Origin: Prevotella intermedia ATCC 25611 = DSM 20706
GTDB lineage: Bacteria > Bacteroidota > Bacteroidia > Bacteroidales > Bacteroidaceae
Length of the DNA: 64,000 nucleotides
Assembly (NCBI RefSeq): GCF_001953955.1
Contig: NZ_CP019300.1
Span: forward strand, 372,001-436,000
Direction: 5' to 3'
The position numbers were made by a program, and so were the translations under genes. Shown piece by piece: positions 1-7,647 of the stretch; the first letter of the stretch is position 1; every line of letters begins with the position of its first letter. The notes beneath the pieces were generated by a model. It was given only the letters and a program-made list of their open reading frames with translations. It was not told where the DNA came from and did no database searches.

Positions 1-1
1 C

Positions 2-3000
2 ACTGCCGACATGCTCAAAACACGTTATAATGACAAGGTTCATGTAGAAAATGAGGAAGTAGAAAAGACAATACAGCGATTTTGCGGCTATGGATTTGAA
101 GAGGAACGGGTTGAAATACATGATGAGTATAAGGCTTGGTATGATAAAATGGCTGGTGTCAGACTATCATATATTGATAGTATCACTCAACTTGTAAACT
201 ATTTACAAGATGGAATTATCACAGATGGGGTCAAAGGCGAAATGGAGAAGCTATTTAATTTGAGGGATAGCGAAAAGAAACTCCATGCTGACCACAGTAA
301 GGAGTTGCGATCCATTTATAAAAAGATATATACATGGCTTCGTAATAAGAGGTTATACGAAGAAAGACAATTTATGCACGTTAGTGGTACTGCTGGGTGC
401 GGAAAGTCTCATTTGCTTTATAGGGAGGCTCTTGAAATAAGTAATTGCCAACGGATATATATGCTATTAGGTTCGGAATTTTCATCCTTGGAAGATCCAG
501 AGAATACTATAGCACGTGTTATGGGGTGGAAAAGTAGTGATCCGCTTAAAGAACTGAATGATGAACTTGCACATGAAGAAGGGAAAACTGCAACTATCAT
601 TATTGATGCTCTGAATGAAGGGGCGGGTACTCACTTTTGGATGGAGCAATTACCAATTCTAAAGAACAAGATTTCCCGTTACAGTCATCTGAAGATGATA
701 GTATCGCTTAGGACGCTTTCGAAAGAAGACCAACTCAACGATATCCTGAGAGACGATTGGCATTCTTTGAGGGTAGAAGGTTTTAAGAACCGCAAAAAGG
801 CAATCGGGAATTATTTCGAGGCATACGAGATTATGACGAACGAAGCACCATATACAAAAATAGCGGAATTCACCAATCCGTTATTTCTGAGAATGTTTTG
901 TGAAACTTACTATAGTCAGACACAAGAAGAACGAGAGAAGGTATTAAGGCTTCCCATCTATAAGCGATATTTAGAAAAGCGTAACTACGAAATATCTGAC
1001 GGCGTGGATGAAGATGTAAAACGGGATATAACCAGCAAGTATATATTGTGGGTTGCACAACGCTCACTTGAACAGTTCCAATGTGATGACTTGCCAAGGC
1101 AATTGGCTTATAAGCGTTCTTATAAACTTTGTCCTTTCAGGACGTGGAAAAATAGCCTATTGAGAAACTGTCTAGAAGCCAATCTGCTTCGTGAATATAC
1201 TACTGAAAAAGATGACTTTGTAGATTTTGAGTTCGATTCGATGGGTGACTACTTGAAAGCAGAACGTCTGCTGAGCCGTAATTGTGATGACGGCGACCGC
1301 TTTAAGACACTCGTTAGAATATACGATAAAATGGATGCTGATTATAGTTCGAATCAAAATTGGCAGAAGAAACTTAATTTTGTAAAAGCCTTTCTGAGTG
1401 TATGGAACCCACCTGCAGCTATATGGCAAAAACCTGAGTTCATGAAAGGAAAACTGACGAGTCTATTGTTAAGCAGTATGCCTTTACGTAATCAGCGAGA
1501 TGAAGAGAATACACTTACTTCGGATATTATAGGGAGTATCCTTCAAAACAATCCTGACTATATCCAACCCGAACTTATATTGCAGAACATTGAACTGTAC
1601 AGTACGGGGCTGATGGATAAAGTACATGCTAAGTTGATGGATATGACTATGTCTGTGCGCGACTTGGCATGGACAACCAATGTGAACGGATTGTTCGATG
1701 GAGCGTATTATCAGGATCTTTTAGAACCTCTACAACTTACCTTGCAGCACGAAATAGAAACGTTGCTGACGGTTGAAATATGGATGCTGAGCACAAGTTT
1801 CCCTTATTTAAGGGCTTATATGATGAGGAAAGTGAAAGAACTATTATCAGAGCATGCAGACAAAACAAACGAAATGATAGTCAAGTTCCATGCTGTGAAT
1901 GACCCGTATATCCTATCAGGCCTATATACCGCGGTTTATGGTGTAATTGTCAGCGTTGACAAAGCTGATTTCAGCAGAGGTGTTGCAGAACAAATTTTAT
2001 CTTACCATTACGGAGAAGCAGGAAAAGCGCCACAAGACTTGATGGTTAGGCATTGGACACTTAAGATTCTAGAGTTGGCTAATCATCAAGACCCTACAAT
2101 AGATGCATGGAATAAAGCTCAACCGCCTTATAATGTAACTGAAGATATTTTTGCAGAGATGCCCGAAGATGACTACGAGGCTGATGGATATTTTGGTGAA
2201 ACATATGGTGGAAAACAGATTACCCGTTCGCTGTTTCATTGGGACTTCAGCCGTTACATTATCGGAACAAACAGTAACAACGTATCCAGAATCTTCTTCC
2301 GCGACGGAAAAGGCGTGAGCTTGAGGAAAATTGAGTATGCAATAGCTTATTTGATAAAGCATAAGTTTGGATGGAATGATGAGTTGGGAAAATATGATTC
2401 AGATGTGCCATATCAAACTCGCGCAGAGAACTCTGTAGAGCGTATAGGAAAGAAATACCAGTGGATAGGTCTGTATAGGGTCTATGCCTATCTGTGCGAT
2501 ACTTGTCAGATAAATATTAACCTCTGGTCTGCACGAGAACGATTTGCAGAAAAGAACTACCCTTGGTATGCCAGAGAGCATGATTACTACGATCCTACGC
2601 TCACGGATAAGGATTTGACTTTGGAGAAGTCACACCAACTGTTTGATGTGTTACGACCAGCATCGACGATGAAGCAAATTGCCAAAGAATGGTTGCAAGA
2701 TGAGCGCCAGATGCCTCCATTGTATTTTAGCTTGAAAGATCACGATGGAAAAGAGTGGATTGTTTTACAAGCCTATAGTACCATTAAGGAAGAGAAGGGT
2801 GATGATAAACGTGAGCAATTTGTGTTATACAATGGAGCGTTTGCAAATAAAAATAATTTTGAGAAGCTGAGATCTTGGGCTTCGAACGCGAATTTCTATG
2901 GACGTTGGATGCCAGAGCATAGTGGTAGCATTGATTACAGATGGAATGAATATCCATGGGCAGATAGTTATTTGCAATTAGGGGACGAGGACGACGAAAT

Positions 3001-3343
3001 CTTTGATGAAGGTGGCGGAGAAATGAAATTGGCTTACGAAGCCCAACTACAGGAGGATTATAAAGGGATTGATGATGATCATCGATTTATGAGTACGGCA
3101 TACATGCCATGCAGAGATATGATGGAAATGTTTGGCTGGCATACAGCTGAACGCGGTATTATTCGCGATGCACATGGCAAAATTGTAGCAATCAATCGAA
3201 ATATACCAGGTGATCCTCTGCATGCGTTGTTGGTATTACGAAGCAAACTGGATGAATATATGGAGGCTAAAGGTTTGGTGTTGTTCTGGAGTCTGGTAGG
3301 AGAGAAGCAATATGGCAACCATCCTCATGCGTTAATAGCATGA
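2..3343 (+). CDS. Avs-like STAND NTPase, 5'-partial, ends at an in-frame TGA
   Basis: The reading frame is open to the left edge, so the true start is probably outside the window; the first ATG is at 11. Counting from that ATG, a Walker A motif GTAGCGKS lies at about residues 126-133 and a Walker B TIIIDALNEG at about 195-204. The stretch before the NTPase (TRYNDKVHVENEEVEKT) resembles the linker that in Avs/STAND antiphage proteins follows an N-terminal effector domain, so an effector may be encoded upstream of the window; that is inference. The roughly 900 residues after the NTPase are mostly helical with no catalytic motif I can name, and would be the sensor part. A segment reading ERIGKKYQWIGLYRVYAYL is of a kind I associate with very large defence ATPases. 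The frame stops at TGA 3341-3343, but protein-like sequence continues in frame (next entry). Confidence 0.75.
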   Translation, partial: TADMLKTRYNDKVHVENEEVEKTIQRFCGYGFEEERVEIHDEYKAWYDKMAGVRLSYIDSITQLVNYLQDGIITDGVKGEMEKLFNLRDSEKKLHADHSKELRSIYKKIYTWLRNKRLYEERQFMHVSGTAGCGKSHLLYREALEISNCQRIYMLLGSEFSSLEDPENTIARVMGWKSSDPLKELNDELAHEEGKTATIIIDALNEGAGTHFWMEQLPILKNKISRYSHLKMIVSLRTLSKEDQLNDILRDDWHSLRVEGFKNRKKAIGNYFEAYEIMTNEAPYTKIAEFTNPLFLRMFCETYYSQTQEEREKVLRLPIYKRYLEKRNYEISDGVDEDVKRDITSKYILWVAQRSLEQFQCDDLPRQLAYKRSYKLCPFRTWKNSLLRNCLEANLLREYTTEKDDFVDFEFDSMGDYLKAERLLSRNCDDGDRFKTLVRIYDKMDADYSSNQNWQKKLNFVKAFLSVWNPPAAIWQKPEFMKGKLTSLLLSSMPLRNQRDEENTLTSDIIGSILQNNPDYIQPELILQNIELYSTGLMDKVHAKLMDMTMSVRDLAWTTNVNGLFDGAYYQDLLEPLQLTLQHEIETLLTVEIWMLSTSFPYLRAYMMRKVKELLSEHADKTNEMIVKFHAVNDPYILSGLYTAVYGVIVSVDKADFSRGVAEQILSYHYGEAGKAPQDLMVRHWTLKILELANHQDPTIDAWNKAQPPYNVTEDIFAEMPEDDYEADGYFGETYGGKQITRSLFHWDFSRYIIGTNSNNVSRIFFRDGKGVSLRKIEYAIAYLIKHKFGWNDELGKYDSDVPYQTRAENSVERIGKKYQWIGLYRVYAYLCDTCQININLWSARERFAEKNYPWYAREHDYYDPTLTDKDLTLEKSHQLFDVLRPASTMKQIAKEWLQDERQMPPLYFSLKDHDGKEWIVLQAYSTIKEEKGDDKREQFVLYNGAFANKNNFEKLRSWASNANFYGRWMPEHSGSIDYRWNEYPWADSYLQLGDEDDEIFDEGGGEMKLAYEAQLQEDYKGIDDDHRFMSTAYMPCRDMMEMFGWHTAERGIIRDAHGKIVAINRNIPGDPLHALLVLRSKLDEYMEAKGLVLFWSLVGEKQYGNHPHALIA

Positions 3344-3577
3344 CTGACAGGAGCTGCTGCTTATAGGACGGGTGAGGAAATAGACGAGATACAACCATTG
3401 AGGAATGAACCACCAGCACCGCCAAGAGAACGTGTGAAGCTAGAGAAGAAAGATTTTCCATCAATATCAGAAGAATTACTCGATCAGATGAATGAAATGG
3501 ACGAAAATGAGCTGATGAAGATGATGAGTGAGGGCGTGTCGAAAAAAAGGAAAAAAGATAATAAAGATACTGAATAA
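3344..3577 (+). pseudogene. In-frame tail of the STAND gene beyond the TGA
   Basis: Directly after TGA 3341-3343 the same frame stays open for 77 codons to a TAA at 3575-3577. It encodes a hydrophilic, proline-rich and then charged tail (LTGAAAYRTGEEIDEIQP..., ending KKRKKDNKDTE) that reads like a natural C-terminus. The simplest reading is that a TGG Trp codon became TGA, by mutation or sequencing error, shortening the upstream gene by about 78 residues. I see no local selenocysteine-type or readthrough signal. Confidence 0.55.
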
Positions 3578-3644
3578 GAATTGCAAATTCAAGTAAAAGA
3601 GGGGTGTTATAAACTTCTTGTATTAAATAGTTGCACGAGATATA

Positions 3645-4424
3645 ATGATGGTGACTGAGATAAAACAACTGTTTGCTGAAGAGTTAACCTTGTTGAAGAA
3701 GATTCAAAAGTACGGGAAAGAACAGCCACAGGGTAAACAGGAACGGGTTGAGAAGGTTAAGCTACTCCTGTTATACCGTATCTACTCAAATCTGTATTCA
3801 TCACTGCTGTTAACTGCGCAAGTCTTGAAAACTGGAAAAATTTCATTTTTTCAGTTACCGATAGGATTGTTGTTGCGTTGTTGCTTTACCGATTGTTTGT
3901 TCACCCTATACATACAGCGTGCTGGCAAGAAACGAGCTTACGAGGAACTTAATCTGAGAACAATAGAGTATGCCAACTCTATGTTGGAGCGCAAAGAGGT
4001 ATACAGAGATCAAGTGAAAAGTACGGGAAAGATACTTGATGATGTCTTTATAGACCATTTGTGGGAGTTGACAATGGAAGATAGTTTCTTGGAACAGCTG
4101 ACATTTGACGATAATCTGGAAGAGTTGACGGTAATAAAGCAATCGAAACAACAATTGAAATATGAAGGTTTTTCGAGGGTAAAGAGTGTTATGACCAAAG
4201 ATGTTGTGATCTTCTTGTCTAGGATTCCTGAGATTGAAAAGGTGGCAACACGATTGTTTCACTATTACAAGTATTTCTCGCAATATGAACACTTCTCGGA
4301 GAACGGACAAGGGGATGTGCTCGCGTCATCGAAAAAGGACGGTAATGATAATATCCATTTACCTTCGGCCATCCGAGCATTGAGCGATGGGGTGGAGATT
4401 GTGATGAATAATCATGGCAAATAA
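3645..4424 (+). CDS. Hypothetical helical protein of the defence island
   Basis: 259 residues, not recognised. The sequence is predicted to be almost all helix. It has a hydrophobic stretch around residues 40-85 (TAQVLKTGKISFFQLPIGLL and the following LLRCCFTDCLF), which is too polar to call a firm membrane span. Near the C-terminus FHYYKYFSQYEHFS is rich in aromatic residues and histidine. Two adjacent ATG codons (3645, 3648) could start it. It lies 67 bases after the tail of the STAND gene on the same strand and is plausibly co-transcribed as an accessory gene. It could instead belong with the R-M-like cluster downstream, but a 320-base interval with its own promoter separates them. Confidence 0.6.
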   Translation: MMVTEIKQLFAEELTLLKKIQKYGKEQPQGKQERVEKVKLLLLYRIYSNLYSSLLLTAQVLKTGKISFFQLPIGLLLRCCFTDCLFTLYIQRAGKKRAYEELNLRTIEYANSMLERKEVYRDQVKSTGKILDDVFIDHLWELTMEDSFLEQLTFDDNLEELTVIKQSKQQLKYEGFSRVKSVMTKDVVIFLSRIPEIEKVATRLFHYYKYFSQYEHFSENGQGDVLASSKKDGNDNIHLPSAIRALSDGVEIVMNNHGK

Positions 4425-4427
4425 CGA

Positions 4428-4677
4428 ATGAAAAGCGGTGTACAAATGGAAAAAGTAAAGGAAGCGATAGATTTTGCACCTTTATGCCGAAGGCATTAGA
4501 GCAAACTTAGAGCGTTATACGGAGGAGGTGTTGAAATTACACTCCCATTCTAAGAAAACCAACAATCGAGTTTATACCACATTTGCATTTTACGAAGGTG
4601 GTGTTGAAACGCCCCTTTGTTTCTGCTTTCAGAGTCAAAAATCCATAAAAAAGAATATAAAAGGAGACTCTTTATGA
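4428..4677 (+). pseudogene. Possible small gene broken by a frameshift
   Basis: An ATG at 4428, three bases after the previous stop, starts a peptide MKSGVQMEKVKEAIDF that soon stops in its own frame at TAG 4497-4499. Shifting frame at the T4 run 4472-4475 continues it naturally as LHLYAEGIRANLERYTEEVL..., open to TGA 4675-4677. The joined N-terminal part looks like a genuine amphipathic helix. The last 25 residues look less protein-like. This may be a decayed small gene or a sequencing error. The 3' half alone has only a TTG start, which is not convincing. Confidence 0.3.
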
Positions 4678-4680
4678 TTT

Positions 4681-4725
4681 AAAGCGATTTAATTTCGTAA
4701 AAGTGATTTATTTTCACTACCTTTG
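4681..4725 (+). promoter_or_regulatory. Promoter with two tandem dyad operators ahead of the HTH regulator
   Basis: A good -7 box TACCTTTG lies at 4718-4725, twenty bases before the regulator's ATG. Upstream are two inverted repeats with the same geometry: CGA-N7-TCG centred on 4691 and AGTGA-N7-TCACT centred on 4710. The centres are 19 bases apart, about two helical turns. The second dyad abuts the -7 box and the first overlaps the -33 position (TTTC, 4693-4696). Tandem dyads over a promoter are the arrangement expected for an autoregulating C-protein or Cro-type regulator; binding itself is inference. Confidence 0.55.
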
Positions 4726-4744
4726 TGGCATAAAACCGAATGAC

Positions 4745-4975
4745 ATGGAAGATATAAATCGTATTAAAGTCGTATTGGTAGAGAAGAAGCGTACTAACAA
4801 ATGGCTTGCAGAGCAAATGGGTGTCAAGCCCTCCACCGTTTCTAAATGGTGTACAAACACTTCTCAGCCAGATGTTACAAGTCTACTAAAGATTGCAGAC
4901 TTATTGGAAGTAGACATAAAAGAACTACTTGTAAGAGAGTATAAACAATACCTGCCTTCACAGGAAACAAACTAA
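4745..4975 (+). CDS. XRE-family HTH regulator, controller-protein-like
   Basis: 76 residues if started at ATG 4745; an upstream in-frame start at 4703 would lie inside the promoter and is rejected. It is essentially one HTH_3 domain: NKWLAEQMGVKPSTVSKWCT gives helices 2 and 3, followed by the conserved SQPDVTSLLKIADLLEVDIKELL. Proteins of this size next to a methyltransferase often act as C proteins that delay the restriction genes until host DNA is methylated. Two matching dyads sit over its own promoter. The methyltransferase starts 99 bases downstream and has its own -7 box (TATATTTG, 5014-5021). The targets are inferred. Confidence 0.85.
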   Translation: MEDINRIKVVLVEKKRTNKWLAEQMGVKPSTVSKWCTNTSQPDVTSLLKIADLLEVDIKELLVREYKQYLPSQETN

Positions 4976-5013
4976 GAGTAGGTAGATATTCACTAATAAT
5001 AAAAGATACCTTG

Positions 5014-5021
5014 TATATTTG
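5014..5021 (+). promoter_or_regulatory. -7 box for the methyltransferase operon
   Basis: TATATTTG fits the Bacteroidetes -7 consensus TAnnTTTG and lies 53 bases before the methyltransferase ATG. No clear TTTG is found 19-21 bases upstream, so this is a weak-to-moderate prediction. Confidence 0.35.
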
Positions 5022-5074
5022 AAAGTGTCCATTTACTTAAAGAGCTATTTGGTAGCGAAAGATAAGAAAAGAAC

Positions 5075-6157
5075 ATGCGATATGGAATAGACATATTTTC
5101 TGGTGCTGGAGGTTTGAGCCTTGGAGCGGAGATGGCAGGAATAAAAATTAGTACCGCCATTGAAATTAATCCTCATGCAGCTAAGACTTTCTTGCAGAAC
5201 CATAAAGGAGCGAAAGTGTTGCAAGGCGACATACAAGAGATAGAGCCGCAGACATTGCATAATGGCAAGAAACCAGTTTTTGTCATTATGGGTGGGCCAC
5301 CTTGTCAAGGATTCTCATTATCCAATACAAGGACGAGAAATATGGACAACAAGAAGAACTTCCTTTTTCTGGAGTTTGTCCGTTTTGTGAAAGAGTTGAG
5401 ACCCGAATGGTTTGTATTGGAGAATGTTTGGGGAATAACAAATATCAACGAAGGTAAAACCCAGACGATGATTGAGGATTATTTTCGGACCATCGAAGGC
5501 TACGACAATATTTCTTCATCCATTCTTTGGGCTTCCGACTATGGTGTTCCCCAAAACAGGAATCGATTCTTCATGGTGGGTAACAGGCTTGGCATTGACT
5601 TCAAATTCCCTGAGAAACATACCGCAAGAGTTACAGTAGACGAGGCCATCAGCGACCTCCCTTCCTTGCAGAATGGAGAGATGCTTGACGAAGCAGCATA
5701 TACCCTATCGTCAGAAGATGCGAGCGATTATGAACTGTTAATGCGACAAGGATCAGACAAGGCGCGTCAAAACTATGTATCGAGAAATAACGATTTAGTT
5801 ATTGAGCGCTACAAGTACATTGGGCAAGGCCAAAATTGGCGAGCCATTCCAGACCACCTTATGCAGAACTATGCAGACAAAGGTCGATGCCATAGTGGAA
5901 TCTACAAGCGTCTGAGGGCAGACCAGCCTTCGGTTGTAATCTCAAATTACAGGAAGAGTATGCTCATACATCCTTATGAAGATAGGGGAATCTCGGTGAG
6001 AGAGGCTGCAAGGCTTCAGAGTTTCCCAGACACCTTCATCTTTGAAGGTCCGCTTATGCACATCCAACAACAAATAGGCAATGCTGTCCCTCCCCTGTTG
6101 GCTAAAGCTGTTTTTCAACAAATCATCAAACAAACCAAAGAACATGAGCAAAGATAG
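5075..6157 (+). CDS. DNA (cytosine-5-)-methyltransferase
   Basis: 360 residues, a complete C5 methylase that transfers a methyl group from S-adenosylmethionine to cytosine in DNA. Motif I is DIFSGAGGLSLG (residues 6-17). Motif IV is GGPPCQGFS with the catalytic Cys at about 77, motif VI is ENV at 116-118, motif VIII is QNRNRFF near 160, motif IX RAARLQSFPD, and motif X is GNAVPPLLA near the C-terminus. The target-recognition region between VIII and IX is short, so specificity cannot be read. It should protect host DNA from the nuclease cluster that follows. The next gene starts within its last 14 bases, implying translational coupling. Confidence 0.95.
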   Translation: MRYGIDIFSGAGGLSLGAEMAGIKISTAIEINPHAAKTFLQNHKGAKVLQGDIQEIEPQTLHNGKKPVFVIMGGPPCQGFSLSNTRTRNMDNKKNFLFLEFVRFVKELRPEWFVLENVWGITNINEGKTQTMIEDYFRTIEGYDNISSSILWASDYGVPQNRNRFFMVGNRLGIDFKFPEKHTARVTVDEAISDLPSLQNGEMLDEAAYTLSSEDASDYELLMRQGSDKARQNYVSRNNDLVIERYKYIGQGQNWRAIPDHLMQNYADKGRCHSGIYKRLRADQPSVVISNYRKSMLIHPYEDRGISVREAARLQSFPDTFIFEGPLMHIQQQIGNAVPPLLAKAVFQQIIKQTKEHEQR

Positions 6158-7646
6158 AAGGCACATACCGAAGGCTTCGACTTTGATGGGGTCTCTTCGC
6201 TCTATGGGCTACTCATTTGAGTCTGCTGTAGCAGATGTTGTTGATAATAGCATCAGCGCACATGCACAGAATGTCCGCATATTGTTCCCAACCAATCCTA
6301 TGGATGAATTGGCTCTTGGCATTATTGATGATGGAGACGGGATGACTGCTGATGTTCTATTTGAGGCGATGCGCTATGGCTGCTTGTCAGCAGAGGAAGA
6401 ACGCACAGAAGAAGACTTGGGGCGTTTTGGAATGGGAATGAAGTCGGCTTCGCTGTCTCAATGTCGTTGTCTGACTGTGGTGAGCTACGAAGACAAGACT
6501 CTGAATGGCTTCACTTGGGACTACAATCATATTCTTGAAACCCAGGATTGGATGATAAAAGAGTTGGAAAACAAAGAAATCGATGCGCTACCCTATATTG
6601 CAAAACTAAAGGAACAAAAGAAAGGTACAATCGTTATCTGGCAAGACTTCGATGTGTTGTCCAATTCAAGTGGAGGACAAGTCTATTCCACATTGGTCGA
6701 TTTACGTTCCACATTGGAAAATACTCTTGCTTTGATTTACCATCGTTATCTGTCGGGTATCGGAACTTCACGAATTCATATCTTTATCAATCAGCTTGAT
6801 ATAAAGCCATTAGACCCATTCCTTAAACAGCATCCAAAGACTACTGTCAAAAAAGAAATCGAGTTGGATATAATGGACAGCTTAGGAATTGAAAGGATGA
6901 TAAAAATACGTCCGTTTATCCTGCCTTTTGCAACAGAGTTGAAAGAGAAGGACAAACAACTCATCGGTGGTATTGAGAACCTTCGAGCTAAGCAAGGATT
7001 TTACATATATCGTAACAAAAGATTGATTATTTGGGGTACATGGTTTGGGATGAAGCAGCGTGCGGAATTAACTAAGAATGCTCGTATTCGTGTTGACATC
7101 CCCAATTCGCTCGATGATATTTGGTCTATCGACATAAAAAAACAACAAGCTTCTATCCCAAAACAAATACTTCATAGATTAAAAAAAGCAGTGGAGGATG
7201 CGCTTGAATTCTCTGTCCGTCAACAGACATATCGAGGAAGAACAGAAAAAGTAAATGATAGTATTGATTATATTTGGGATAGGAAAAGAGGCAGAAATAA
7301 CACATTCTTCTACCAGATAAATCGTGAAAGCAGGTTTTTTCAGTTCGTTCGCGATAAAATGAGTGATAAAGATTATGGATATTTGGAGATGCTTCTTAAC
7401 GAGATTGAAAACAACTTGCCTATCCAGCAGTTGTATATAGACAAGAGCAACGAATCTATTTCTGCACCGGAAGAGACCGATGAACGACTGGATGATGTGT
7501 ATCAGATGGCTGTGACATTAGCGACTACCATGATGAACATCCGTTCAGACGGGTGGGAAGCAATAGTCAAAGACCTAATGAATTCTGAACCTTGGTGTAA
7601 ATATCCTTCTATAAAAGAGAAATTACTCAAAGAAAAAACTCAGTAA
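6144..7646 (+). CDS. GHKL ATPase, MutL/MORC-like, of an R-M-type defence system
   Basis: 500 residues from ATG 6144, which overlaps the methyltransferase stop; the longer in-frame start at 6081 lies inside that gene and is rejected. Bergerat-fold motifs are clear: N box SAVADVVDNSISA (about 27-39), G1 box DDGDGM (62-67), and G2 box GRFGMGMKSAS (93-103). The catalytic position usually held by Glu appears to be Asp31. The rest resembles the transducer part of MutL/MORC-type ATPases, followed by a C-terminal region without a known nuclease motif. Such ATPases are known in clusters with a C5 methylase, a Z1 helicase and a PD-(D/E)XK nuclease, as here. It probably acts as an ATP-driven clamp on DNA. 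One base separates it from the next gene. Confidence 0.88.
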   Translation: MSKDRRHIPKASTLMGSLRSMGYSFESAVADVVDNSISAHAQNVRILFPTNPMDELALGIIDDGDGMTADVLFEAMRYGCLSAEEERTEEDLGRFGMGMKSASLSQCRCLTVVSYEDKTLNGFTWDYNHILETQDWMIKELENKEIDALPYIAKLKEQKKGTIVIWQDFDVLSNSSGGQVYSTLVDLRSTLENTLALIYHRYLSGIGTSRIHIFINQLDIKPLDPFLKQHPKTTVKKEIELDIMDSLGIERMIKIRPFILPFATELKEKDKQLIGGIENLRAKQGFYIYRNKRLIIWGTWFGMKQRAELTKNARIRVDIPNSLDDIWSIDIKKQQASIPKQILHRLKKAVEDALEFSVRQQTYRGRTEKVNDSIDYIWDRKRGRNNTFFYQINRESRFFQFVRDKMSDKDYGYLEMLLNEIENNLPIQQLYIDKSNESISAPEETDERLDDVYQMAVTLATTMMNIRSDGWEAIVKDLMNSEPWCKYPSIKEKLLKEKTQ

Positions 7647-7647
7647 C

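Noticed and set aside
3341..3343. TGA read as selenocysteine
   Set aside because: No hairpin suited to selenocysteine insertion is visible just downstream and STAND proteins are not selenoproteins; Trp-to-stop mutation or error is simpler.
4474..4677. 67-codon gene from a TTG start
   Set aside because: Better explained as the 3' part of a small gene that starts at ATG 4428 in another frame; the TTG alone has no support.
6081..6143. Longer start of the GHKL ATPase
   Set aside because: It would lie inside the conserved motif X of the methyltransferase; ATG 6144 fits the coupling and the family start.
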